This document shows, one piece after another, positions 33,675 through 42,832 of a DNA stretch of 62,776 nucleotides. The stretch covers positions 1-62,776 of the forward strand of contig NZ_JALKIM010000015.1 of assembly GCF_023050945.1 (NCBI RefSeq), in the 5' to 3' direction. A program made the translations under genes and the position numbers. The DNA comes from Anaerobiospirillum sp. NML120448. GTDB taxonomy: Bacteria; Pseudomonadota; Gammaproteobacteria; Enterobacterales; Succinivibrionaceae. The notes under the pieces were generated by a model. That model saw only the letters and a program-made list of their open reading frames with translations. It ran no database searches and was not told the origin of the DNA. How positions within the stretch are numbered: position 1 is the stretch's first letter; each line of letters starts with the position of its first letter.

Positions 33675-34190
33675 ATGGCTTTTCAAAGAAATTATAACAT
33701 GTGGATGCCTCAGGGCTTATCAGGCCAATTGGTATCCATGGAAGGCTTTATCCCTACACCTTACACTTATCTATCTGACGGCACTGTAGAAGTTGGCTCT
33801 TTTGCTTTTGAAGACACTGATAAGGCTGGCTATGCAGTTAAGTCTAAAGCAAGTGCACGCTTATTAGGTTTTGTTATTCGCAATCAAAATACTTTTGTTA
33901 ACACCCCACTTGAGGGCGCAACTTCCAAGTATCCAAACAACGTGCAATTAACCATTGCGCAGCGTGGCGTTGCTTATTACGTGCTACCTACTAGCGCTAG
34001 TGGCGTAACCAACGGACAAAGCATTTTATGCAACCCTGCTAACGGCGCTGTAACTTTTGGCGAGGCTGGCGCCGCTAATGATACGGGCTGGGTTGTTTGC
34101 TTAGATTTAGCTAATGGTCAGACCACCGCTAAAGAAGGCGATTTAGTTCGTATTCAAAACATTGGTTTAAACAACAAGCCAACAGCTTAA
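33675..34190 (+). CDS. Capsid decoration / cement protein
   Basis: 171 residues, beta-rich and small-residue-rich (GSFAFEDTDKAGYAVKSKAS, VQLTIAQRGVAYYVLPTSAS). Lies between the protease/scaffold and major capsid genes, where cement proteins are usually found. TAGGAG precedes the start. Confidence 0.72.
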   Translation: MAFQRNYNMWMPQGLSGQLVSMEGFIPTPYTYLSDGTVEVGSFAFEDTDKAGYAVKSKASARLLGFVIRNQNTFVNTPLEGATSKYPNNVQLTIAQRGVAYYVLPTSASGVTNGQSILCNPANGAVTFGEAGAANDTGWVVCLDLANGQTTAKEGDLVRIQNIGLNNKPTA

Positions 34191-34206
34191 GCAAGGATTG
34201 AAAACT

Positions 34207-34863
34207 ATGGAAGCAAAAACCGAAGAGTACTTAGTACACAAATGGACTAAGGGCGAAGTAATCAACGAGGCCAATTTAAACAACATTGAGCAGGGCTTAA
34301 AGAAGTCCACCGATGCAATTCGCTCTTTAGAAACCGCAGCTATTGAAGTGGAGACTTTAGAGGCTGGAGAGCAAGCAACTGCTCAGTATGATGCCGCTTC
34401 TAATACTTGGTATTTCGCAGTCCCAAAAGGCGACCAAGGCAAGCAAGGCTTACAAGGTGCGCAGGGCGAACAGGGTGCTAAAGGCGATACAGGCGAGCGA
34501 GGTTTACAGGGTGCGCAAGGCCCTGCTGGCGTGGCTGGCCCTAAAGGCGACAAGGGCGACACTGGTGCGGCTGGTGCGGCTGGTGCGGCTGGCCCTGCTG
34601 GCCCTGCTGGTGCAAGGGGCGAGCAAGGTCAAAAGGGCGAAAAGGGCGACGCTGGTGCCCGTGGAAATTGTTTCCGTGTTGCCAATGCAGCGGTAACCGC
34701 AAGCGCAGCAACCAACCCTATTGCAAACTTAACTCCGTCTAATAGCGATATCCCTGTAGCTGTTAATGATTTAGTCATTGATAACACTAAAAAGATTTAC
34801 AAGATTACAGCTGTTAGCGGCTCCAATTTTACAGCAAGTGCACTTATTGCTACTTTACCTTAA
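34207..34863 (+). CDS. Collagen-like structural protein
   Basis: 218 residues from ATG 34207 (AAGGA 9 bases upstream). The N-terminus (KTEEYLVHKWTKGEVINEANLNNIEQGL) matches a phage structural leader. Residues 75-152 are 26 uninterrupted Gly-X-Y triplets, followed by a C-terminal beta domain. Triple-helical head fibres or tail appendages are the usual roles; placement between cement and capsid genes suggests a capsid-surface fibre. Confidence 0.85.
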   Translation: MEAKTEEYLVHKWTKGEVINEANLNNIEQGLKKSTDAIRSLETAAIEVETLEAGEQATAQYDAASNTWYFAVPKGDQGKQGLQGAQGEQGAKGDTGERGLQGAQGPAGVAGPKGDKGDTGAAGAAGAAGPAGPAGARGEQGQKGEKGDAGARGNCFRVANAAVTASAATNPIANLTPSNSDIPVAVNDLVIDNTKKIYKITAVSGSNFTASALIATLP

Positions 34864-34872
34864 GGGGGTCTA

Positions 34873-36042
34873 ATGGCTATTACAACTATTTCACAGGATA
34901 TCTTAAAGCGCTTTGGTCTAAAGACCCAGCAGGGCTTAGCATGTTATCCAATGGTCTTTGATTCTAATCAAGAATTTGCCCGTAAAGACCCAAATACAGG
35001 CAAAATCATGTATCAAAAGATTAATGTAGACTTTCAAAAGACTTTTGATTACTTTAAGCGCAATAAGCTTAAGCGCATGACTTTTGATGCTGCTGATAGC
35101 GTCATTGCTCAAACCGCCCCTAACGTTGGTTTTAACTTAGCACAGTTAACCTTCTTTAATCCTAACGTCATTCCTACTTTAATGTCCGAAGACGTTACTA
35201 GTCAGTTGTTAAAGACTGAGACTGTCGGCTCTTTTGTAACACAGAAGCAAACATTCCAGTTTAAAGAGTTTTATGGCGGCGTTCAAACCTATGACGATTA
35301 CAACACCGCTCCGACTGCTGGCGTAAACTATGATAGCGTATCTTTAGACCAATACCGTTTTGAGAGCTCTATCATTTATGGCGATACCGAAGTAGAAGCC
35401 GCAGCTATGGGCGGCCTTAATTTAATTGCTGACCTCCAAGAAGCTTTAGCTGATACTTTTGCTAAGTCTCATGAGCGTATTAATTTATATGGTGTAAAGG
35501 GCATGGCCACTTATGGCTTCTTAAATTACCCTCATTACCCTAGCGCTCTTAATGCAATAAGCGTAAAGCTAAGCAACGGAACAAGCTCCGCAAAATGGGC
35601 TGATAAGTTTGGCGATGCTCAATCAGGCGCTAATTATATTGCCAATGACATTTTAACCTTGTTTGGCTCTGTTCGTACCACTACCAAAAATCTAGTATCC
35701 CCGTCTAATTCCTTTATCTTAGCAGTGTCCCCAGCCGATGCTAATTATTTAGAGGCCCGCAATAGCTATGGTATTGGTTGCCTAGAAATCATTAGAAAGA
35801 CCTTGCCTAATTTAGAGGTTGTTGTATTGCCTCAATTAGAGAACTCTGGCTCTGGCCGTAAAGTTTACTTATATCCAACTTCTATCAAGAATCAAGAAGT
35901 TGGTACTTTTGCAGTAACTGAAAAGATGACTATAGGCAAGTTGATTGACCAGCCTAAATCAAAGTTACAAACCGCAAGAGCTGGTACATGGGGTTGCATT
36001 ATTAGACACCCTGCTGTATTTGGCACTTTAGTAGTAAGTTAG
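34873..36042 (+). CDS. Major capsid protein (DUF2184-type, HK97 fold)
   Basis: 389 residues. Position, length and segments such as FVTQKQTFQFKEFYGGVQTYDDY and the conserved C-terminal GTWGCIIRHPAVFGTLV fit the DUF2184 capsid family. Preceded by AAGGGGG. Expected to be the most abundant virion protein. Confidence 0.88.
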   Translation: MAITTISQDILKRFGLKTQQGLACYPMVFDSNQEFARKDPNTGKIMYQKINVDFQKTFDYFKRNKLKRMTFDAADSVIAQTAPNVGFNLAQLTFFNPNVIPTLMSEDVTSQLLKTETVGSFVTQKQTFQFKEFYGGVQTYDDYNTAPTAGVNYDSVSLDQYRFESSIIYGDTEVEAAAMGGLNLIADLQEALADTFAKSHERINLYGVKGMATYGFLNYPHYPSALNAISVKLSNGTSSAKWADKFGDAQSGANYIANDILTLFGSVRTTTKNLVSPSNSFILAVSPADANYLEARNSYGIGCLEIIRKTLPNLEVVVLPQLENSGSGRKVYLYPTSIKNQEVGTFAVTEKMTIGKLIDQPKSKLQTARAGTWGCIIRHPAVFGTLVVS

Positions 36043-36062
36043 AAATTTGGAGCAAGTGAGCA

Positions 36063-36488
36063 ATGGCAAAACAAAAGGCATCAGAGGTAAACGTAGTTAA
36101 TAATAGCGATGCTGTAATTAACGAAGGCAAGGCATCTAAATCGGCTTTATCTGGGGCCGATGTTGTTTCTTTGGTAAGCTGCTTAGAAAGTCCACGCAAG
36201 TTTTATCTAAACTCAGTCAATGATTACGTTGAAATTCCTAGCGCTCAAAGCATTGAGGATACAAACGGCATCTTAAGAGCTGACGGGCGAAGCGTTTTAT
36301 TTACAATGAAGCGCAATGAGTGGGAAGAGCTTAAGGCACTCTATAGCAATAGCCAAGCTTTTGAAAATGGGCTTATTAGCGAGTGCTCAGACAGTGAGTA
36401 TAAGGACAAGGACAAGCAAGCCGAATTAGCCCAGCAAGAAACAGGTTACGAAGCTGCTGAGACCGACAAGAAAGAAACCAAGCTTTAA
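36063..36488 (+). CDS. Small head protein of unknown function
   Basis: 141 residues, acidic charged C-terminus (SDSEYKDKDKQAELAQQE). Lies between the capsid gene and the neck adaptor. No family recognised; probably a head-completion or minor structural protein. Confidence 0.6.
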   Translation: MAKQKASEVNVVNNSDAVINEGKASKSALSGADVVSLVSCLESPRKFYLNSVNDYVEIPSAQSIEDTNGILRADGRSVLFTMKRNEWEELKALYSNSQAFENGLISECSDSEYKDKDKQAELAQQETGYEAAETDKKETKL

Positions 36489-36497
36489 AGGTGTTGT

Positions 36498-36932
36498 ATG
36501 AGTGTTGTGCTTTTTGATTACGAACAATTTTGCGCAATGTTCCCGCATATTGATATGCAGGGTTGGACGCAAGAAGCGGCTCAATTGCAATGGAGCATAG
36601 CAGAGCAAATTGTAGGAAATACAGACAATACTAGCTTTGCACCTTATGACCCTAGCAAAAACGTATTTGAAAGGCGCACACTCTTATATCTTGCTTTGGC
36701 TCACTTGCTCCAAAGCACCAAAGCAAATCAAGCTTATGGAGGTTTGGGCGGTCGTTTGTCTAGTGTTAGCGAGGGCTCTGTAAGCGTAAGTATTCAGCCT
36801 TATACCGCTAAAAGCTCAACGGCTGAGTACTGGGCGACCACACCAGAGGGCTTGCAGTATTGGCTACTAACTGCAAAGTACAGACTAGGCGGACGCTTAT
36901 ACACTTCAAAAACTTACCACCCTTGGACTTAA
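36498..36932 (+). CDS. Head-tail adaptor (DUF4054)
   Basis: 144 residues. FDYEQFCAMFPHI, the helical YLALAHLLQS and SVSEGSVSVSIQP followed by AEYWATTPEGLQYWLL..YRLGGRLY match DUF4054 neck proteins. It would connect the portal to the tail. Confidence 0.85.
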   Translation: MSVVLFDYEQFCAMFPHIDMQGWTQEAAQLQWSIAEQIVGNTDNTSFAPYDPSKNVFERRTLLYLALAHLLQSTKANQAYGGLGGRLSSVSEGSVSVSIQPYTAKSSTAEYWATTPEGLQYWLLTAKYRLGGRLYTSKTYHPWT

Positions 36933-36982
36933 AGAGGCTTGCATATCATTGCAGGCCTTTTTTGTTATTGGAGGCAAGGCTA

Positions 36983-37558
36983 ATGATAGCTAATAAAATG
37001 CAAGAAGCTGTAAGTAAGCTTAGAAAAGACATGTTGCAAAGTATTGGCACTGCTCAAAAGGCCGAAGTGGGCATAAGCGACGAATCAATAGCGCAGTATG
37101 CTGTTTATCAAGAATATGGCTGGGTGCAAAGAGTTACAGGCAAGCAGGCAGCATGGTTTGCAAATCAAGGTGTAAACCACCCGCCACGCCCCGGAAACTC
37201 TTTAGTATTGCCGCCCCGTCCATTCTTTAGAGCGACTATAGACGCTTGTAGCGAAGACTGGAGCAAATTATTTGTTAGAACTTTAAAGGCTTTGGGCCCT
37301 GATGAATTTCTAACTGCTTTACAGCTAACAGCCCAAAAAGCAGCCGAAGACTTTAGAGACACGGTGCGCAATGGCGGAACTAGCAAAGTAAAGTTTGAAG
37401 ACAGAGCACCCCTTACAATGGAGCTTTATCAGCAGCAATCAGCCACTACAAGCAAGGGCAATGCACGCAGGATTAGCGGCGGCAATGTAAGTACTACACA
37501 GCCATTAGTTAAAACTGGTGCCATGCTTAACGCTATTGGCTGGAATTTAAAGAAGTAA
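36983..37558 (+). CDS. Neck / minor capsid protein (HK97 gp10-like)
   Basis: 191 residues from ATG 36983, preceded by GGAGG; the open frame upstream to 36860 lacks a good start. Contains KAEVGISDESIAQYAVYQEYGW and PPRPFFRATI, the pattern of HK97 gp10-type proteins. Follows the DUF4054 adaptor as usual. Confidence 0.75.
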   Translation: MIANKMQEAVSKLRKDMLQSIGTAQKAEVGISDESIAQYAVYQEYGWVQRVTGKQAAWFANQGVNHPPRPGNSLVLPPRPFFRATIDACSEDWSKLFVRTLKALGPDEFLTALQLTAQKAAEDFRDTVRNGGTSKVKFEDRAPLTMELYQQQSATTSKGNARRISGGNVSTTQPLVKTGAMLNAIGWNLKK

Positions 37559-37562
37559 TAAT

Positions 37563-39482
37563 ATGGCAAAGCGAACAAAAGTTACTAAAAGAGAAATTGA
37601 TTTAGCAACGGGCGTGGTTTTAGGTCATATTATTTATGATGCCATGAGCGACTTAACCCGCATGATTATTGCTGACGAATTGCGCTGGATTACAATCCAC
37701 CCTAATGGCAAGGGCGCTAAGCTAAGCAATGGCGAAGAGAACGTAAAAGGCAAGCCCGTGCTTATTGATACGGAAACGGGCAAAATTGTGGGCGGCGCTA
37801 TTCCTCAGAGCCTGCACGGTGTAAGACTGCAAAGCAAAGAAGAGCGAGAGAAAAACGGCTCTAAGAGCTTTAAGGACATCATTAAAGAAGGTAAAGAAAA
37901 ACAATCTTTACAACCTAATAACAATCATGATTTGCAAACTTCTAATAGCGAAAATCAAGCCGACCAACTTGCAAAACTAAAGGCACCAGTTAGAAACTTT
38001 AGAAGTGATATTATAAAACAATTAGGCGATGATGTTTATACTAGCGTTCCTTACATGAGTGCTCCGTCTTTTAATAGAAAGTCATTAGAGTTGTCGTCAA
38101 AGGCCTTAGACCCAAGCATAGATAAATGGAGCTCCGCAACTGGCTTAAGCTTTGACAGTAAAGACGAGCAAAAAGCTTTTTTAGATTTAGAGCGGCAAGT
38201 TTATGCCTTTAAAGGTGCTCATATGCTTAGTTCTAATTGGAAAAGCACACGCAGATCTTTGCACCAAGATTACACTATGGAGCAACAATCGCTTGATGAA
38301 GGTCTGGCGTTAGAAAAAAGATACAAGTCTGTTTTAAAGTCTCAAGTTAAACAGCAACAGCCACAATTAACTGAAAGCCTACAAGGCAGCGCTAACCAGA
38401 TTACAAATATTACTAACTCTCTTTCTAAATGCCTTGCTGGTTTAGATGAAAAAGAACGAGACCGCAATTCATATGTATTGCAGGCTAATATTCATACGGC
38501 TTTAAAAACCTTTGCCCCTGGGCTGGTTGATGTGGCTAAACAAGTTAGCCAGATAAAATCTTTAGAATTGTATAGAGATTCACAAGATTTAGATGTCTCT
38601 ATCTTAAGTCAATCAACAGTAAATTATTTGCAAGCCAGCGTCAATTTAGCAGTTGTTAAAGCTATGCAACTAAGAAAAGAAGAACTAAAAGACGCTCTTG
38701 ATGTTGATGCGGCTCATCTATCAAATCTTGAAAAACAATGCAAAGCTCAATACAAACAAGCAAAGGCCCATATATGTGCGGACTATAATACTTTGCGGCC
38801 TAGAGATGCTGTTATTACTGATATGAATGTGGCTAAAAGCCAAAAGTTAGGAGCGTCTTCTTACATGCCTCAAAATCTAGCAGGCCAACCAAAAGGGCGG
38901 GCAATGGATTTTGAACAGGCTAACCAAGGCAGAGCTAATCCTAATTTTAAGACTGATGTAAAATGTAGAGATTCGCTTCACGGAGAAGTAAACCCTTATA
39001 CAATTAATTGTCAATCTTGTGTTGTAGCTAACGAAATGAGGTTTAGAGGGTATCAAGTGTCAGCACAGCCAAATGTTGAGGGGAAAAACAGGTGTAATGA
39101 GCTCTCTCATAATGTTTCTTCTATTTGGAGAGACCCAGAAACGGGCGGCTCCCCTACAGTTATAGCCCTTGACAGTGTTCATGAGCTTAAAGCTTTAGTA
39201 CACACTAATGAACGATATCATCTGTTTTGGGGGTGGCGCAATAGAGATAGCGGGCATATAGTTACAGTGCATAGAGACACGAATGGACAAGAGCCTGTAA
39301 TTTATGACCCTCAAACAGGCGAAACGAGATCTATTGGTGATTTTGTTCGCAAATATGGCGATTCTACCGAAAAATTAAAAGCCTACCGTGTAGATAATTG
39401 TGAAATTGTTGAAGATTTAGCTAATGGTGTCTTGACTTCTGACAAAGAAGGCGTAATGTTTGGTCTAAAACCAACCTTATAA
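37563..39482 (+). CDS. Virion-type protein with C-terminal papain-fold toxin domain
   Basis: 639 residues. The N-terminus (about 40-85) carries the phage domain LRWITIHPNGKGA...VLIDTETGKIVGG, shared with the gene at 39844. A long helical middle follows. The C-terminal 170 residues match the Tox-PL papain fold of polymorphic toxins: NCQSCVVANEMRFRGY (Cys483 or Cys486), SGHIVTVHRD (His565), IYDPQTG (Asp582). I infer an effector, possibly delivered from the virion or used in the producer cell. The region after about 37900 is more AT-rich than the neighbouring head genes, hinting at acquisition. A cysteine-protease or deamidase-like activity is expected from the family. Confidence 0.78.
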   Translation: MAKRTKVTKREIDLATGVVLGHIIYDAMSDLTRMIIADELRWITIHPNGKGAKLSNGEENVKGKPVLIDTETGKIVGGAIPQSLHGVRLQSKEEREKNGSKSFKDIIKEGKEKQSLQPNNNHDLQTSNSENQADQLAKLKAPVRNFRSDIIKQLGDDVYTSVPYMSAPSFNRKSLELSSKALDPSIDKWSSATGLSFDSKDEQKAFLDLERQVYAFKGAHMLSSNWKSTRRSLHQDYTMEQQSLDEGLALEKRYKSVLKSQVKQQQPQLTESLQGSANQITNITNSLSKCLAGLDEKERDRNSYVLQANIHTALKTFAPGLVDVAKQVSQIKSLELYRDSQDLDVSILSQSTVNYLQASVNLAVVKAMQLRKEELKDALDVDAAHLSNLEKQCKAQYKQAKAHICADYNTLRPRDAVITDMNVAKSQKLGASSYMPQNLAGQPKGRAMDFEQANQGRANPNFKTDVKCRDSLHGEVNPYTINCQSCVVANEMRFRGYQVSAQPNVEGKNRCNELSHNVSSIWRDPETGGSPTVIALDSVHELKALVHTNERYHLFWGWRNRDSGHIVTVHRDTNGQEPVIYDPQTGETRSIGDFVRKYGDSTEKLKAYRVDNCEIVEDLANGVLTSDKEGVMFGLKPTL

Positions 39483-39491
39483 AGGGGCTTT

Positions 39492-39743
39492 ATGATTAAT
39501 CAGAAAAAATTAGAGCAACATTATTCGAGCTCTGGATGTGATGCTATTTATTGTGGCTTACATGAAGGCAAACCGCTTTTATATAAAGACTTTAAAAACG
39601 GCGGCGCTATAGGCTTTCCTATGTTTTTACTATGCGATCCTAAAGATCCTTTTAATAGGGACAAAATCCAGATAATTACAGACACAAGCCTAGAGTTGTT
39701 TAAAAAATCGCATGATGTATTGGACAAAAGAAGCAAAAAGTAA
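39492..39743 (+). CDS. Candidate immunity protein for the papain-fold toxin
   Basis: 83 residues starting 10 bp after the toxin-like gene with AAAGGGG upstream, and followed at once by a strong terminator. Small, soluble, no signal peptide (CDAIYCGLHEGKPLLYKDF; PMFLLCDPKDPFNRD). Polymorphic toxins are usually followed by a short immunity gene, and position and size fit. No immunity family is recognised, so the role is inferred from context. Confidence 0.55.
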   Translation: MINQKKLEQHYSSSGCDAIYCGLHEGKPLLYKDFKNGGAIGFPMFLLCDPKDPFNRDKIQIITDTSLELFKKSHDVLDKRSKK

Positions 39744-39747
39744 ATAA

Positions 39748-39772
39748 AGGCCCCTATTATGGGGCTTTTTTA
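39748..39772 (+). terminator. Terminator after the toxin/immunity pair
   Basis: AGGCCCC (39748-39754) pairs with GGGGCTT (39761-39767, one G-U pair) around TATTAT, with a T-run to 39771. A terminator in the middle of a late operon suggests the pair arrived as a unit. Confidence 0.75.
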
Positions 39773-39843
39773 TTGCCTGTTAACTTAGGTTATCAGCTAA
39801 GCAAAAGGCTAAATAAGTGCTAACAGCAAGGCAAGTGTAAATT

Positions 39844-41685
39844 ATGAAGCAAGATAGTTTAGATAAAATCCTAGCATGCCTATTTGCGCTTGCTAAGCAT
39901 AGAGGCATAGCTTGTGATGATGCTAAATGGATTACTTACCACCCAAAAGGCAAGGGCGCTAATGGTGAAAATAAGGGCCGCAAATGCCTGATTGATGAAA
40001 CCACGGGCCAAATTATTAAGGGCGGCCCGCCTAATAGCGCTGGTAAAAACATTAAGCAAGCTTTTAAAGACCTTAAAGAGCAGAGGAAGCAAGCTAAAGC
40101 ACAAAGCTCTTCTAATGCCACTCAAAGCAACGCAGCGCAAACCAATGTGCAAAGCGCTGGACTTACTGAGCAAAGCGCACCCCACGCAGAGCTAGAGAGC
40201 AAGCAAAAGGAAATTGAAGAGCTTAAAGCTCAGATTGAAAAGCTTAAGCAAGGCTTGCCTGCTCAGCATGATGTTAAGATTGATACCAGCTTGCCTGAAA
40301 AGATTCCTAATGACGTGGTATTGCAAAACCGCAATCGCTCTAATATGGCCTCCGTGCTACAGATGCAAGAAATTGCTAAGAATCTTGATTACTACAAAGT
40401 AGGAACATCTAACGATTTTAATAGCGGGTGCCCTGTTGTTTCTTTTGGCTCTTATGATGCTAAGGACATGGGCAAAACCACAGTATTAGCCACCCCAAAA
40501 GGCGAGCGCTTGCAAGTGCAATATGCAGTGGTCGAAGCTGACAGCGTGACCACTTCTAACGATAAGAGCGGCGTTGCTAATGAGAAATACAACAGCTCTG
40601 ACCCTAATATTAAAAGGGCTATTGCTGGTAATGGTCGAATGACTGCTATAGCTACTAGTTACGATGCTTATCCAAGTAAGGCTGAGCAGTACAAACAAGA
40701 TTTAATAGCTAATGCAGGTGAGCACGGTTGCGACCCTGAAAGAATTAAGGGAATGAAAAACCCTGTATTAGTTCGAGTGATGCAACCTAAGGACGTTACT
40801 AAGGACATTGGCGACCAAACTAATATTACTCAAGGCTTAACACTGAACGCAGTGGAGCAAGCAAGAACTGACGTTAGTCGCATGAAAAATGCTAGCTTTG
40901 AAACATACGAAGACGGAAGCCCGACCGTTGAAAGTGTTAAGAGCTTTATTGCGGGACTTCCAAGAAACGAACAAGCTGGCTTATTGACCAAAGAGGGCCA
41001 ACCAACACGCACGGCGCAAGATAGATTACAAAACGCCATGATGATGAAAGGCTACAATAATGATTATCTTGTGCGCATGCGTGGACAGGCGATTAACCCA
41101 GAGGGCAAAAATATCATTAATGCACTGTCTAACGCCTCCAAAGCTTTTGCAGGTTTAGAGGGCGCTGGCGAGTATGATATTAGACCTCAGCTAAACAAGA
41201 TGCTAGACCAGTTCGTACAAATGGACGTAAAGGGCGGGCGTGATTTTATGTGGCATGCCGAATTAGGCGAGAGCAATAAAGATACCGCCCTGATAGCAGA
41301 CATTGCTAGAGCTGTTGCTAATAATAAACGCTCTGCTGCAAAGCTTACTACAGTATTTAAGACTTTAGGCGAGCACTTGCAAAAGGCAAGCGAAAGCAAA
41401 GAATTTCACTCTATGCAAGGCGGCTTAGGTTTTGGTCTGGTCGATATGAGCAAGGAAATACGCAGCCCTAACGAAGTGATTAAAGCTGCTTTAGAAGATG
41501 CTGAGCGCAAGATTAAGAACAAAGAAACAAAGAGCCAATCAAGCAACATGGGCGGCTTATTTAACTTTGATTCTAAGCTTGCTATTGATTCCATTGGTAG
41601 TAATAGTAATTTTGATAAAGGTTTTGGCTTTGTTATTGGCTTACTTATTGGCAAAATACAAAGACAAATCGATGCATCTTTTTAA
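39844..41685 (+). CDS. Virion-type protein with DdrB/ParB-like domain (antirestriction-like)
   Basis: 613 residues. The N-terminal AKWITYHPKGKGA...CLIDETTGQIIKGGPPN is shared with the toxin-like protein. After a charged coiled coil (about 115-140) comes a ParB/DdrB-type domain: VLQNRNRSNMASVLQMQEIA, then RAIAGNGRMTAIATSYDAY and GMKNPVLVRVM. DdrB is a component of the P1 Dar antirestriction region, whose proteins are carried in the head and injected with DNA. Likely role: protecting incoming DNA. A C-terminal hydrophobic stretch (FGFVIGLLIG) is present. Confidence 0.75.
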   Translation: MKQDSLDKILACLFALAKHRGIACDDAKWITYHPKGKGANGENKGRKCLIDETTGQIIKGGPPNSAGKNIKQAFKDLKEQRKQAKAQSSSNATQSNAAQTNVQSAGLTEQSAPHAELESKQKEIEELKAQIEKLKQGLPAQHDVKIDTSLPEKIPNDVVLQNRNRSNMASVLQMQEIAKNLDYYKVGTSNDFNSGCPVVSFGSYDAKDMGKTTVLATPKGERLQVQYAVVEADSVTTSNDKSGVANEKYNSSDPNIKRAIAGNGRMTAIATSYDAYPSKAEQYKQDLIANAGEHGCDPERIKGMKNPVLVRVMQPKDVTKDIGDQTNITQGLTLNAVEQARTDVSRMKNASFETYEDGSPTVESVKSFIAGLPRNEQAGLLTKEGQPTRTAQDRLQNAMMMKGYNNDYLVRMRGQAINPEGKNIINALSNASKAFAGLEGAGEYDIRPQLNKMLDQFVQMDVKGGRDFMWHAELGESNKDTALIADIARAVANNKRSAAKLTTVFKTLGEHLQKASESKEFHSMQGGLGFGLVDMSKEIRSPNEVIKAALEDAERKIKNKETKSQSSNMGGLFNFDSKLAIDSIGSNSNFDKGFGFVIGLLIGKIQRQIDASF

Positions 41686-41697
41686 GGACTGTTATCA

Positions 41698-42348
41698 ATG
41701 GCAAAAGGCTTGTTAATTACTTTAGAAGGTATTGAGGGTTGCGGCAAAAGCACGGCTTGTAAGTTCATTTATGAATGGCTTACAGGGCTGGGCTTAAAGG
41801 TAGCTACTACTAGAGAGCCTGGCGGCACTGCTTTAGGTGAGAAAGTGCGCTCTATTTTGCTAGATGAAATAAGCAATTTAGATTCAAGTGCAGAGTTGTT
41901 TTTGTTTGAAGCAGCCCGTGCGCAGCTATGCAAAGAAGTGCTTAAACCTCAATTAGAGCAAGGCGCTATTGTTTTGTTAGACCGTTTTTGCGCTTCTACC
42001 ATGGCCTATCAAGGCAAGCATAGCCATAATCTCAACATAGAGGCCACTAAATCGCTTAATCTTGTATCGCCCTATGGTGATATATGTTTACTGTTTGACT
42101 TAAGCGTATTACATAGCCGTGCACGGACACAATCACGGGCTAAAGCTGACTTAATTGAACAGCGCAGCAATGACTACTTTGAACAAGTAAGAAACAACTA
42201 TCTTGAGCTTGCTAAAGAGCACTCTAAATTTATCAAGCTTATTGATGCTGCTCAGGACTTAACAAGCGTACAAAAGCAAATCAAATTGGCTATTACTCCA
42301 TTGTTGCAAGAACGTGGTTTTATTGAGAGGTGCCAAATGAATGATTAA
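41698..42348 (+). CDS. tmk: Thymidylate kinase
   Basis: dTMP kinase converting dTMP to dTDP. P-loop EGIEGCGKST (10-19), TTREPGGT, the DR(F/Y) motif as DRF at 95-97 followed by STMAYQG, and a Lid with RAKADLIEQ. 216 residues, normal length. An enzyme of nucleotide supply placed between head and tail genes is unusual. AAGGA lies upstream and the end overlaps the next gene. Confidence 0.92.
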   Translation: MAKGLLITLEGIEGCGKSTACKFIYEWLTGLGLKVATTREPGGTALGEKVRSILLDEISNLDSSAELFLFEAARAQLCKEVLKPQLEQGAIVLLDRFCASTMAYQGKHSHNLNIEATKSLNLVSPYGDICLLFDLSVLHSRARTQSRAKADLIEQRSNDYFEQVRNNYLELAKEHSKFIKLIDAAQDLTSVQKQIKLAITPLLQERGFIERCQMND

Positions 42349-42832
42349 CTTACATGCTATAGCTAACCACGTCATTAGCAAGATATACCCTAATGATGAT
42401 TTTATTGCTATTAGATGCACTGGCTATGCTAACCATATCGGCGTAATAGATTACTTCTATGGAGATTGCGAAAAGGTTAGTGGGCAGGTGCAAACACTAA
42501 ACGGCGATGAATTACAGCAAGCTAATGAAATTATGCAAGGTGAAATATCACGCAAGATTTTCATTAGCACTAAAGGCCCGCCATTAACAGCAGGCCGAAG
42601 AGACACGCAAGAAGGCGCAAGCTATTTATTCCAAGTAAATAACAAGCGCTTTTGGAAGGTGTACACCATAAGCGAAGATTACACCAAATGCGGCTGGGGC
42701 CTGTTGTTTATTAGTCAAGTGCCAATAGAGCTAACGCCGCAAAATGTAATTGAGGCTTTAAAAGCAAGCGGCTTTGTAACCAATGCTGATATCTTTACGA
42801 ATGAGGCAAACAATGGACAAAGCAATTATTAA
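42341..42832 (+). CDS. Neck or tail-connector protein
   Basis: 163 residues overlapping both neighbours. Contains ISRKIFISTKGPPLTAGRRDTQEGASYLFQV. Position between the neck adaptor region and the tail terminator suggests a head-tail connector. No firm family assignment. Confidence 0.6.
   Translation: MINLHAIANHVISKIYPNDDFIAIRCTGYANHIGVIDYFYGDCEKVSGQVQTLNGDELQQANEIMQGEISRKIFISTKGPPLTAGRRDTQEGASYLFQVNNKRFWKVYTISEDYTKCGWGLLFISQVPIELTPQNVIEALKASGFVTNADIFTNEANNGQSNY

Noticed and set aside
36860-36982. Upstream extension of the neck protein gene
   Set aside because: Overlaps the adaptor gene, lacks a good start, and a strong GGAGG precedes the ATG at 36983.
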